Shown one piece after another: positions 1-6,598 of a stretch of DNA of 64,000 nucleotides (the first letter of the stretch is position 1; the number at the start of each line of letters is the position of its first letter). Under the pieces are notes generated by a model. It saw only the letters and a list, made by a program, of their open reading frames with translations, did not search any database and was not told the DNA's origin. The stretch comes from Kitasatospora sp. NBC_00458 (lineage in GTDB: Bacteria; Actinomycetota; Actinomycetes; Streptomycetales; Streptomycetaceae): the NCBI RefSeq assembly GCF_036013975.1, contig NZ_CP107904.1, positions 6,791,001 through 6,855,000 on the forward strand, written 5' to 3'. The position numbers and the translations under genes are program-made.

Positions 1-1
1 C

Positions 2-316
2 GCGCCGGGCTTCGTGACCAGCCGTCTGCTGCACCCGATGATCAACGACGCGGCCAAGGTCGTGCAGGCGGGCACCGCGACGGCCGAGGCCGTCGACGCC
101 CTGATGCAGGACTGCCTGGGCCACGCCACCGGGCCGCTGCGCACCGCGGACCTGATCGGGCTGGACAACCTCGTGGACTCCCTGTGGGTGCTCCACGAGC
201 GCACCGGGGACGAGGGTGCCCGCCCCTGTGACCTGTTGCTGGAAATGGTTCGAGCGGGCGACCACGGTCGCAAGTCGGGCCGTGGCTTCTACGAGTACGA
301 GGAGGTACGGCCGTGA
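2..316 (+). CDS. fkbK: 3-hydroxyacyl-CoA dehydrogenase-like protein, FkbK type (C-terminal part only)
   Basis: Only the last 104 codons are in the window; the reading frame is open from base 2. The visible part begins with PGFVTSRLL, which matches the PGF(V/L)xNR segment opening the C-terminal helical domain of 3-hydroxybutyryl-CoA dehydrogenases, and ends with the family's typical GRKSGRGFYEY tail. The NAD-binding half is to the left. Its stop codon overlaps the GTG start of a free ACP, and FkbI- and FkbH-like genes follow. This is the gene set that makes methoxymalonyl-ACP, where the FkbK enzyme oxidises the hydroxyl of ACP-bound glycerate. The family is clear; the specific role is inferred from the cassette. 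A primary-metabolism 3-hydroxyacyl-CoA dehydrogenase is the alternative but is unlikely here. Confidence 0.88.
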   Translation, partial: APGFVTSRLLHPMINDAAKVVQAGTATAEAVDALMQDCLGHATGPLRTADLIGLDNLVDSLWVLHERTGDEGARPCDLLLEMVRAGDHGRKSGRGFYEYEEVRP

Positions 317-615
317 CCGTATCGAACGACCGGTCGACCGACACCGCAGCCGGGGGCGCCGGCTCCATCGAGGCGGACCTGCTGAGCTACCTGGAGGCCA
401 GGACCAAGAAGTCCTGGGAGCCGGAGCTCGACCTCTTCGCCGCCGGCGGACTGTCCTCGCTCTTCGCGATGGAGCTCGTCGTCCACCTGGAGAAGACCTT
501 CGGCATCTCGATCGGCGGTGCGGACCTGCGGCTGGACAACTTCCGCACGGTCAGGCAGATGGGCGAACTGGTACGCCGGCTCCAGGCGTCCGCCTCCGGA
601 GCCGGCGGTGAGTGA
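313..615 (+). CDS. fkbJ: Free acyl carrier protein, FkbJ type (methoxymalonyl-ACP carrier)
   Basis: This 100-residue stand-alone carrier protein has the phosphopantetheine site in GGLSSLFAMEL. Ser49 aligns with the modified serine, and the usual preceding Asp is Ser48, as I recall for the methoxymalonyl ACP family. The GTG start overlaps the upstream stop (GTGA), and its own stop overlaps the next gene by 8 bases, so translation is probably coupled. In this pathway FkbH loads a three-carbon glyceryl unit onto the ACP. It is then oxidised by the FkbK and FkbI enzymes, O-methylated, and delivered directly from the ACP to a cognate PKS AT. The assignment as a dedicated extender ACP rests on the neighbours. 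Confidence 0.9.
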   Translation: MTVSNDRSTDTAAGGAGSIEADLLSYLEARTKKSWEPELDLFAAGGLSSLFAMELVVHLEKTFGISIGGADLRLDNFRTVRQMGELVRRLQASASGAGGE

Positions 616-1723
616 GTCGCTCGCCGACATGTCCGCCACGCTCACCGGACTGGTGGGCGACCGGGCGGACGACTGGGACAGGACCGGACTGCTGCCGGTG
701 GACCTGCTCCGCAAGCTCGGTGCCATGGGCTACCTCTGTGCGGAGGTGCCGACCCAGTACGGCGGCCTGGGTCTGAGCAGCGGAACGAGTGGTGAGTTCA
801 CGGCTCATGCCGGGAGCCTGTGCAGCTCGCTGCGCAGCGTGATGACCTCGCAGGGCATGGCGGCCTGGACGATCCAGCGCTTCGGCACCGCGCGGCAGAA
901 GGCCGACCACCTCGGCAGGCTGACGACGGGGCAGCTGGCCGCGGTCGCCTTCAGCGAGCCGGACGCCGGCAGCGACCTGTCGGCGATGACCACCACGATC
1001 CGGCTGGAGGGCGACGAGGTCGTCCTGGACGGGCAGAAGGTCTGGATCACCGCCGCGCACTACGCCGACCACATCGTGGTCTTCGGGCGTCACGAGGACG
1101 GCGCCGCCGCCGTCGTGGTGCCCGTCACCACCCCCGGCGTCACGGTGGAGCGGATCGCGGACCCGCTCGGCTGCCGTGCCGCGGGCCATGCACGGGTGAG
1201 CCTGGTGGACGTCAGGCTGCCCGCGGAGAGCGTGCTCGGTGGGGCGGGTGTCGGCCTTCCGCTGCCGCTGCTGGTGACCGCGGCGCTGGCCTACGGCCGG
1301 ATGTCGGTGGCCTGGGGGTGTGTCGGCATCCTGCGGGCCTGTCTGGCCGCCACCGCCGGCCACGCCAGGACCAGGGAGCAGTTCGGCCGGCCCCTGGGGC
1401 GGCACCAGCTCGTGGCGGGCCGGCTGGCGGAACTGCTGGCCTCCGAGCAGGTCGCCACCCGGATGTGCGAGCACGCCAGCCGCTGCTGGGACGACGGCCT
1501 GCCGGACATGGTCATCGCCACGGTCCTGGCCAAGCACGTCAGCGCCGGACACGCGGCCCGCGGGGCCGCCTCGGCGGTCCAGATCATGGCCTCGGCGGGC
1601 GCGCAGGACGGGAACGTGGTGGCCAGGGCGTACCGGGACGCCAAGTTGATGGAGATCATCGAGGGCAGCAACGAGATGTGCCAGCTGATGCTGGCCGACC
1701 ACGTCCTGACCGCCGCGCCGTGA
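608..1723 (+). CDS. fkbI: Acyl-CoA dehydrogenase family protein, FkbI type
   Basis: This 371-residue flavoprotein belongs to the acyl-CoA dehydrogenase superfamily. Visible signatures are AFSEPDAGSD (the FAD/substrate-binding motif of the middle domain), KVWITAA, a TREQFGRPLG helix and the C-terminal IIEGSNEM, whose Glu aligns with the usual catalytic base. The GTG at 608 is the best start because it gives a family-typical length and an 8-base overlap with the ACP gene; an open frame extending back to 518 lies inside the ACP gene. In methoxymalonyl-ACP biosynthesis this enzyme acts on the ACP-bound oxidised glyceryl unit on the way to hydroxymalonyl-ACP. It probably forms one transcription unit with its neighbours. 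Confidence 0.92.
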   Translation: MSESLADMSATLTGLVGDRADDWDRTGLLPVDLLRKLGAMGYLCAEVPTQYGGLGLSSGTSGEFTAHAGSLCSSLRSVMTSQGMAAWTIQRFGTARQKADHLGRLTTGQLAAVAFSEPDAGSDLSAMTTTIRLEGDEVVLDGQKVWITAAHYADHIVVFGRHEDGAAAVVVPVTTPGVTVERIADPLGCRAAGHARVSLVDVRLPAESVLGGAGVGLPLPLLVTAALAYGRMSVAWGCVGILRACLAATAGHARTREQFGRPLGRHQLVAGRLAELLASEQVATRMCEHASRCWDDGLPDMVIATVLAKHVSAGHAARGAASAVQIMASAGAQDGNVVARAYRDAKLMEIIEGSNEMCQLMLADHVLTAAP

Positions 1724-1771
1724 GACTTCGACGGCGACGGCGACACCGATACGGGGGAGGAGACGGTTCCA

Positions 1772-2854
1772 GTGGGTGACAAGAGCGCCGACGGCACGCC
1801 GGTGACGGTGAAGTGCCTCGTGTGGGACCTGGACAACACGCTGTGGCGGGGCACGCTGCTGGAGGACGGCGAGGTCTCCCTGCCGGACTCGGTGCGCGAG
1901 GTGATCGTCGAACTGGACGCCCGGGGCGTCCTCCAGTCGGTGGCCAGCAAGAACGACCACGAGCCGGCCTGGAGCAGGCTGGAGGAGCTGGGCCTCGCCG
2001 AGTACTTCGTCCTGCCGCAGATCGGCTGGGGCCGGAAGTCGGACTCGGTGGCACGGATCGCCGAGCAGCTCAACTTCGCCCAGCGCACCATCGCGTTCGT
2101 CGACGACCAGCCGGCGGAGCGTGCGGAGGTCGTCTTCCACCTCCCCGAGGTGCGGTGCTACGCCGCCGAGCAGGTGGACGAGCTGCTGAAACTCCCGGAG
2201 TTCGACCCCGGGACCCGGACGGTCGACTCGGCCCGGCGCCGGGAGATGTACCAGGCGGGCTTCCGGCGGGAGGCCGAGCGCAGTGAGTTCAACGGCCCGG
2301 ACGAGGAGTTCCTGCGCTCGCTGGAACTCGTGCTGGGCATCACCCGGGCCACCCCGGACGACCTGGCCCGGGTCGAGGAACTCACCCTGCGGACCAGCCA
2401 GATGAACGCCACCGGCGTCCACTACTCGGATCGGGCGCTGCACGGTCTGCTGGCCGATCCGAAGCACGAGGTGCTGGTGACCACGCTCACCGACCGCTTC
2501 GGCCCGCACGGCGCCGTGGGGGTGCTCCTGCTGGAGAAGCACGCCTCCGTGTGGCACCTGAAGCTGCTCGCGACCTCCTGCCGGGTCGTCTCCTTCGGGG
2601 CCGGCGCGACCATCCTCAACTGGCTCGCGGACCAGGCCGCGCAGGCGGGTGCCCACCTCGCGGCCGACTTCCGGCGTACGGACCGCAACAGGATGATGGA
2701 GATCGCCTACCGCTTCGCCGGGTTCGACGACCGGCCGTGCGCCTGCCGCGCGGAGCTCGCGGCCCCCGGGGCGGAGATCCAGCTGCTGCACCTGGAGCCG
2801 GCCAGGCAGCCGGCGTCCCCGACGATCAGGGTGGACGCACCGGACCTGGTGTAG
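1772..2854 (+). CDS. fkbH: FkbH-like HAD-superfamily enzyme (glyceryl-ACP forming)
   Basis: This 360-residue protein starts at a GTG preceded by GGGGGAGGAG. The HAD motif I is VWDLDNTLW, with Asp19 as nucleophile and Asp21, followed by IAFVDDQPAER (HAD motif IV-like) and a C-terminal acyltransferase-like region. FkbH proteins take 1,3-bisphosphoglycerate, dephosphorylate it and place a glyceryl group on the dedicated ACP; this is the committed step to methoxymalonyl-ACP. Length and domain order match the family. The gene is 48 bases after the FkbI-like gene and ends just before a strong hairpin terminator, closing the operon. The function is confident at family level. Confidence 0.95.
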   Translation: MGDKSADGTPVTVKCLVWDLDNTLWRGTLLEDGEVSLPDSVREVIVELDARGVLQSVASKNDHEPAWSRLEELGLAEYFVLPQIGWGRKSDSVARIAEQLNFAQRTIAFVDDQPAERAEVVFHLPEVRCYAAEQVDELLKLPEFDPGTRTVDSARRREMYQAGFRREAERSEFNGPDEEFLRSLELVLGITRATPDDLARVEELTLRTSQMNATGVHYSDRALHGLLADPKHEVLVTTLTDRFGPHGAVGVLLLEKHASVWHLKLLATSCRVVSFGAGATILNWLADQAAQAGAHLAADFRRTDRNRMMEIAYRFAGFDDRPCACRAELAAPGAEIQLLHLEPARQPASPTIRVDAPDLV

Positions 2855-2887
2855 ACCCGCCGGGCGGCCGGGTGCCGGATGTGAGAG

Positions 2888-2930
2888 GGGGACCGCTGGG
2901 AGCCGCGCACCGCGGCTCCCAGCGGTCCCC
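2888..2930. terminator. Perfect 20-bp hairpin, bidirectional terminator
   Basis: Bases 2888-2907 pair with 2911-2930 without a mismatch, leaving a 3-base loop (CAC). The hairpin lies between the convergent FkbH-like gene, which ends at 2854, and the O-methyltransferase gene, which ends at 2975 on the opposite strand. It can therefore stop transcription from both sides. Confidence 0.88.
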
Positions 2931-2974
2931 TCCGCCGTCGGGCGTACCCGGGGGGGCGGGGGTGCCGCTCCGGC

Positions 2975-3643
2975 TCAGACGCCCTTCTTGTGGGCGAGCG
3001 TGATGCCGTCCGCCATCACCAGCATGCTGATCTCCACCCGGTCGTCCGCGTGCAGCAGGGTGTTCAGCTCGCGCACCCCCTGAGTGTCCGCGTCCTGCGC
3101 GTCGGGGTCGGTGACCCGGCCGAAGAAGAGCGTGTTGTCCACGATGATCAGGCCGCCGGGCCGGAGCAGCGCGAGCGACGCCTCGTAATACGCCGGGTAA
3201 TTCACCTTGTCGGCGTCTATGAAGACCAGGTCGAAACTCTCCGCTCCCTTTTCCGCGAGCAGTTTCCCCAGGGTTTCGACGGCTGTGCCGACACGCACCT
3301 CGATGCGGTCCGAAACGCCTGCCCGCTTCCAGTAGTCGGCTCCGATGGCGGGCCACTTCTCACTGATGTCGAGCGTGACGAGGCGGCCGTCGGCCGGCAG
3401 GGCGCGTGCCATGCAGAGCGTGCTGTAACCGGTGAAGGTGCCGATCTCCAGCACCGACTTCGCCTTCACCAACCCGACCAGCAGGCCCAGGAGTTGGCCT
3501 TCCTCGGCCATGACCTGCATGGCCTCGCCGGCCGGGAGCGCCGCGGTCTCCCGGCGAAGTTCCGCAAGGATGTCGTCGTCGCGGACCGAAATGTTCCGCA
3601 CATAGCTGAGCAGATCTGACGTGGCATTGATTTGAGTGGCCAT
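2975..3643 (-). CDS. fkbG: SAM-dependent O-methyltransferase, FkbG type
   Basis: This protein has 222 residues from the ATG at 3643. The SAM-binding motif I is VLEIGTFTGYST (residues 64-75). FDLVFIDADKVNY and IIVDNTLFFG carry the Asp/Asp-Asn metal ligands of class I, catechol-O-methyltransferase-like enzymes. FkbG-type members methylate the 2-hydroxyl of hydroxymalonyl-ACP to give methoxymalonyl-ACP, and the adjacent fkbHIJK-like cassette supports that role. The frame stays open to 3727, but the extra 28 residues are not family-like and MATQINATSDLL is a typical beginning. No clear Shine-Dalgarno sequence precedes 3643, so the start is not certain. It is unusual in lying on the strand opposite the rest of the cassette. 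Post-PKS methylation is a possible alternative role. Confidence 0.85.
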   Translation of the reverse strand: MATQINATSDLLSYVRNISVRDDDILAELRRETAALPAGEAMQVMAEEGQLLGLLVGLVKAKSVLEIGTFTGYSTLCMARALPADGRLVTLDISEKWPAIGADYWKRAGVSDRIEVRVGTAVETLGKLLAEKGAESFDLVFIDADKVNYPAYYEASLALLRPGGLIIVDNTLFFGRVTDPDAQDADTQGVRELNTLLHADDRVEISMLVMADGITLAHKKGV

Positions 3644-3825
3644 GGAAGCAAAGTCTAGATCCGTCGGACGCTCCGGTGCCATCGTTCGGCCCGGCTGATC
3701 GACGAATCCGGAGACCGGTCGCCGCACCGTTTCGGCGAACCCGCCCCTGAAGGGTGTCGGAACTCCGACCGGGCCGTCGGCCCGGGTGCTCCGCGTGCAG
3801 TCGGGCGGTGCCCGTACGCGGGGGA

Positions 3826-3868
3826 GGTCCCGGCCGCCGGGCCGCCACGAGGGGCCGGCCGGGGGACC
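3826..3868 (-). terminator. Possible imperfect hairpin downstream of the DUF5988-like gene
   Basis: Bases 3826-3836 can pair with 3856-3868 if two bases bulge out, with a 19-base loop. The structure lies about 45 bases downstream of the stop of the minus-strand small gene. The whole 3644-3913 stretch is very GC-rich and otherwise shows no gene, so chance pairing is possible. Confidence 0.3.
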
Positions 3869-3913
3869 GTCCCCCCGCCGCCCGCGGCTCCCGGCCGGGC
3901 GGGCCGCGGAGCG

Positions 3914-4132
3914 CTACTCGGCGACGTAGGTGCGTCCGGTCCAGACGTAGACCCGGTGGGCGCGGCCCTCGCGCACCTCGTTCTCGGCGGTGGGCTCGTA
4001 GTGGTCGTAGTAGTTCCCCTGAAATACCTTCAATTTCTCCGTCGACTCCTCGACATACCGGTATTCCGGCTGGGCGGATATGTCCTGGGGGCCGCCGCGC
4101 AGCAGTGCATTGGGCCTCTCGGTGGATGTCAA
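3914..4132 (-). CDS. Small DUF5988-like protein of unknown function
   Basis: This is a protein of about 72 residues. It has an N-terminal LLRGGP segment, a middle region with KVFQGNYYDHYEP, and the ending VYVWTGRTYVAE. That layout (an LxGGP turn, then a charged stretch ending in a WTGRT strand) resembles the DUF5988 family often found in actinomycete natural-product clusters; no biochemical function is known to me. Two in-frame TTG codons could start it, at 4138 and 4132. The AGGAGG sequence on this strand (4145-4140) is one base from the first and seven from the second, so 4132 is preferred. It is divergent from the thioesterase gene and upstream of the methyltransferase on the same strand. 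Confidence 0.72.
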   Translation of the reverse strand: MTSTERPNALLRGGPQDISAQPEYRYVEESTEKLKVFQGNYYDHYEPTAENEVREGRAHRVYVWTGRTYVAE

Positions 4133-4138
4133 AGCCAA

Positions 4139-4361
4139 TCCTCCTCGATTCAGAGAACACTCGCATGACCGGGCATGTCAGGTGCCGAGCATAACCGTCG
4201 CCCGCAGGGCGGTGAACCCCTATGGCAGCCCCCTAGGAGGGCCGTCGGGTGAGGGGTTGCGAGTCTCGGGATCCGGTGGAAATCCTGACGGGTGACCTTG
4301 TGCGCGGCCTATCGGGCCGCCGAGTGGACAGGGTTCGCAGCAGAGGGGAATCGACGCGAGT
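4139..4361. promoter_or_regulatory. Divergent upstream region with AGGGG-type repeats
   Basis: This 223-base gap separates the minus-strand small gene from the plus-strand thioesterase gene, so it should hold both promoters. On the minus strand AGGGGG (4234-4229) and AGGGGT (4221-4216) lie 13 bases apart, and the TATGCT at 4193-4188 could be a -10 box for the small gene. On the plus strand another AGGGGT is at 4252-4257. Similar repeats occur before the P450 and the fifth PKS gene. Promoter assignment is by inspection only. Confidence 0.4.
4140..4145 (-). promoter_or_regulatory. Strong AGGAGG ribosome binding site that decides a TTG start
   Basis: A consensus Shine-Dalgarno sequence reads AGGAGG on the minus strand from 4145 to 4140. 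Its spacing is seven bases to the TTG at 4132 and only one base to the TTG at 4138, which favours 4132 as the start of the small gene. Confidence 0.7.
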
Positions 4362-5123
4362 ATGACCGAGGCAGCTGAACACGATCTTTGGCTCAGGCGA
4401 TATCACCCGGCCGGGCGGAGCAAGGTGCGATTGGTCTGCTTCCCGCACGCAGGCGGATCGGCGAGTTTCTACTTCCCCGTCTCGGCCGCGCTCTCGCCGG
4501 GGATCGACGTGCTGGCCGTGCAGTACCCCGGCCGGCAGGACCGGCGGCTGGAGCCCTGCACCGACGACATCCCCGCGATGGCCGACCGGATCTTCCGGGC
4601 CACGGACATCTGGGCCGACGGGCCGCTCGCCCTCTTCGGGCACAGCATGGGCGCGATCCTCGCCTTCGAGGTCGCCCGGAGGATCGAGCGCGAGCTCGGA
4701 GTGGCGCCCGTCCGCCTGTTCGCCTCGGGGCGGCGGGCCCCGTCGTGCACCCGGGACGAGACGGTGCACCTCAGGGACGACGACGGCATCGTGCGGGAGC
4801 TGCAGCTCCTGAGCGGGACCGACGCCCGGGTCCTCGGGGACGAGGAACTGCTGCGCATGGTCCTCCCGGCGCTCCGCAACGACTACCGGGCGATCGAGAC
4901 CTACCGCGGCGACGACGGCGCCGCCGTCTCCTGCCCCGTGACGGTCCTGACCGGCGACGCCGACCCCAGGACCTCGATGGACGAGGCCCTGGCCTGGCGC
5001 GGTCACACGACGGGGGAGTTCGACCTGGAGGTGTTCCCCGGCGGGCACTTCTTCCTCGCGGCACGGCAGGAGGCCGTCCTGAAGGCGATCGGGGAGCGGC
5101 TCGTTCCGGCGACGGTCTCCTGA
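4362..5123 (+). CDS. Type II thioesterase (PKS editing)
   Basis: This 253-residue alpha/beta hydrolase has the type II thioesterase signatures: CFPHAGGSASFY near the N-terminus (oxyanion region), FGHSMGA with nucleophile Ser95, an Asp in GDADP (199-201) and the catalytic His229 in PGGHFF. Such stand-alone enzymes hydrolyse aberrant or prematurely decarboxylated acyl groups from PKS ACPs and restore stalled modules in the cytoplasm. The ATG start has a GAGGGGA sequence about 12 bases upstream, which is slightly far. The gene stands alone between two upstream regulatory regions. The family is certain; its partner is inferred to be the PKS in this window. Confidence 0.95.
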   Translation: MTEAAEHDLWLRRYHPAGRSKVRLVCFPHAGGSASFYFPVSAALSPGIDVLAVQYPGRQDRRLEPCTDDIPAMADRIFRATDIWADGPLALFGHSMGAILAFEVARRIERELGVAPVRLFASGRRAPSCTRDETVHLRDDDGIVRELQLLSGTDARVLGDEELLRMVLPALRNDYRAIETYRGDDGAAVSCPVTVLTGDADPRTSMDEALAWRGHTTGEFDLEVFPGGHFFLAARQEAVLKAIGERLVPATVS

Positions 5124-5162
5124 CCCCCCACCCGGGCCGGGGCCTTTCGGCCTGTTTCGCCC

Positions 5163-5218
5163 AGGGGGACGGGTGTCCATCTGAGGGGTGTTCATAGGGG
5201 TGGGCGCGTGGATAGCCT
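5163..5218 (+). promoter_or_regulatory. Putative activator repeats and promoter of the P450-CCR-HBDH unit
   Basis: AGGGGG (5163-5168) and AGGGGT (5184-5189) start 21 bases apart, and a second AGGGGT follows at 5196-5201. TAGCCT at 5213-5218 could serve as a -10 box, with no good -35 box but repeats in its place. That arrangement suits activator-dependent actinomycete promoters. The P450 start codon is 43 bases further on. The 21-base spacing recurs before the fifth PKS gene. Confidence 0.4.
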
Positions 5219-5260
5219 GCCGACGCCATGGGCCCATGCAGTGAAAGGTGAATCGGGTAA

Positions 5261-6517
5261 ATGACCGACTTGGAAACCAACTCTGAAATGGACTTCCCGA
5301 TCATTCGGACGTGTCCGTTCCAGCCGCCGGCCGAGTACGCGGAGATCCGCGCAAAGCGGGCCCCGGTCCGCGCGAGGATCTACAACGGCAATCTGATCTG
5401 GGTGATCACGGATTACGAGGATGCGCGTGCTGTTCTACTGGATCATAAGAACTTCAGCTCGGACATCACGAACCCGGCCTACCCGCTCTACACCGCGATC
5501 ATGGAAGGTACGCGGAACTTTCCGACGCTTCCGACCATGGATCCGCCGCAGCACACCGCCTTCCGCAAGACGCTGATCAGCGAGTTCTCGGTGCGCCGCG
5601 CCAACGAGCTGCGCCCCGGGATCCAGAAGCACGCCGACGAGCTGATCGACGCCATGCTGGCCGGCGAGCGCCCGGTGGACCTGGGCGCGGCCTTCGCGAC
5701 CCCGTTGATCGAGCGGGTGACCTGCGAGCTGCTCGGCATGTCGAGTGCCGACATGCAGGCCGCGGTGGCCCAGAGCGTCGGCGCGCTGATGCAGCAGCAG
5801 ATGGCGGCCGTGCAGGAGAGCGGCGTCGCACCGGACCCGATCGCGCAGGCCCAGGCGGCAGTGGGCTTTCAGTTCGTCGCGATGCACCAGTACTTCGCCC
5901 GGGTGGTCGCCGAGAAGTCGGAACAGCCGGGCGACGACATGCTCAGCCGGCTGATCACCAGGTTCGTCGAGCCCGGCGAGCTGACCCGGGACCAGCTCGC
6001 CAACCTGGCGTTCGTGGTCTTCGTCGCCGGAGTGGCCCCCACGACGTCGATGGTCAACATCGGCACGGCGACGCTGCTGGACGACCCCGAGCAGCTCGCC
6101 GTCGTGAAGAGCGGCCCGGGGGCGGTCCCCGGTGCCGTGGAGGAGCTCCTGCGCTACCTCAGCGTCCTCGACCTCCTGCCCCGGGTGGCGGCGGCCGACG
6201 TCGAGATCGGCGGCACGCTGATCCGCAAGGGGGAAGGCGTCATCGTCCCCAACGCGGCGGCCAACCGCGACGAGCGGGTCTTCGCCGACCCGGACAAGCT
6301 GGACGTCACCCGCCCGACCGCCCGGCAGCACATCGCCTTCGGTCACGGCATCCACCAGTGCATCGGCATGAACGTCGCCCGGGTGCAGCTGGAGATCGCC
6401 TTCGAGACCCTGTTCCGCAGGATCCCCGACCTGCGGCTCGCCGTCCCGATCGAGGAAGTCCGGCCGGCCATGCCGTCGCCGCTGCCGGAGCTGAACCAGC
6501 TACTGGTGACCTGGTAG
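5261..6517 (+). CDS. Cytochrome P450 monooxygenase
   Basis: This 418-residue P450 has no membrane anchor, as is usual for soluble bacterial P450s. The heme loop is FGHGIHQCIG with ligand Cys367, and the K-helix ExxR is Glu295-Leu-Leu-Arg298. The I-helix reads AGVAPTTSM (256-264), so Pro260 sits where most P450s carry the Asp or Glu of the acid-alcohol pair before Thr261. GAAAGG lies about 12 bases before the ATG. It precedes the ethylmalonyl-CoA genes on the same strand with an 81-base gap. It most likely hydroxylates or oxidises the finished macrolide; the position cannot be read from sequence. Confidence 0.95.
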   Translation: MTDLETNSEMDFPIIRTCPFQPPAEYAEIRAKRAPVRARIYNGNLIWVITDYEDARAVLLDHKNFSSDITNPAYPLYTAIMEGTRNFPTLPTMDPPQHTAFRKTLISEFSVRRANELRPGIQKHADELIDAMLAGERPVDLGAAFATPLIERVTCELLGMSSADMQAAVAQSVGALMQQQMAAVQESGVAPDPIAQAQAAVGFQFVAMHQYFARVVAEKSEQPGDDMLSRLITRFVEPGELTRDQLANLAFVVFVAGVAPTTSMVNIGTATLLDDPEQLAVVKSGPGAVPGAVEELLRYLSVLDLLPRVAAADVEIGGTLIRKGEGVIVPNAAANRDERVFADPDKLDVTRPTARQHIAFGHGIHQCIGMNVARVQLEIAFETLFRRIPDLRLAVPIEEVRPAMPSPLPELNQLLVTW

Positions 6518-6598
6518 TCCCGGGCTCCACGGAGAGGTGCCGTCGTGCCGGGCGGGTCGAACCGGAGGCCGCCCGGCACGCGGACGGAAAGGGTACTG

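Noticed and set aside
518..607. Longer N-terminus for the acyl-CoA dehydrogenase
   Set aside because: The extra 30 codons lie wholly within the ACP gene and are not family-like; the GTG at 608 gives the usual length and coupling.
3644..3913. Small open frames in the GC-rich gap between the methyltransferase and the DUF5988-like gene
   Set aside because: Translations are Arg/Gly/Pro-rich with no ribosome binding sites; apart from a weak hairpin nothing is supported.
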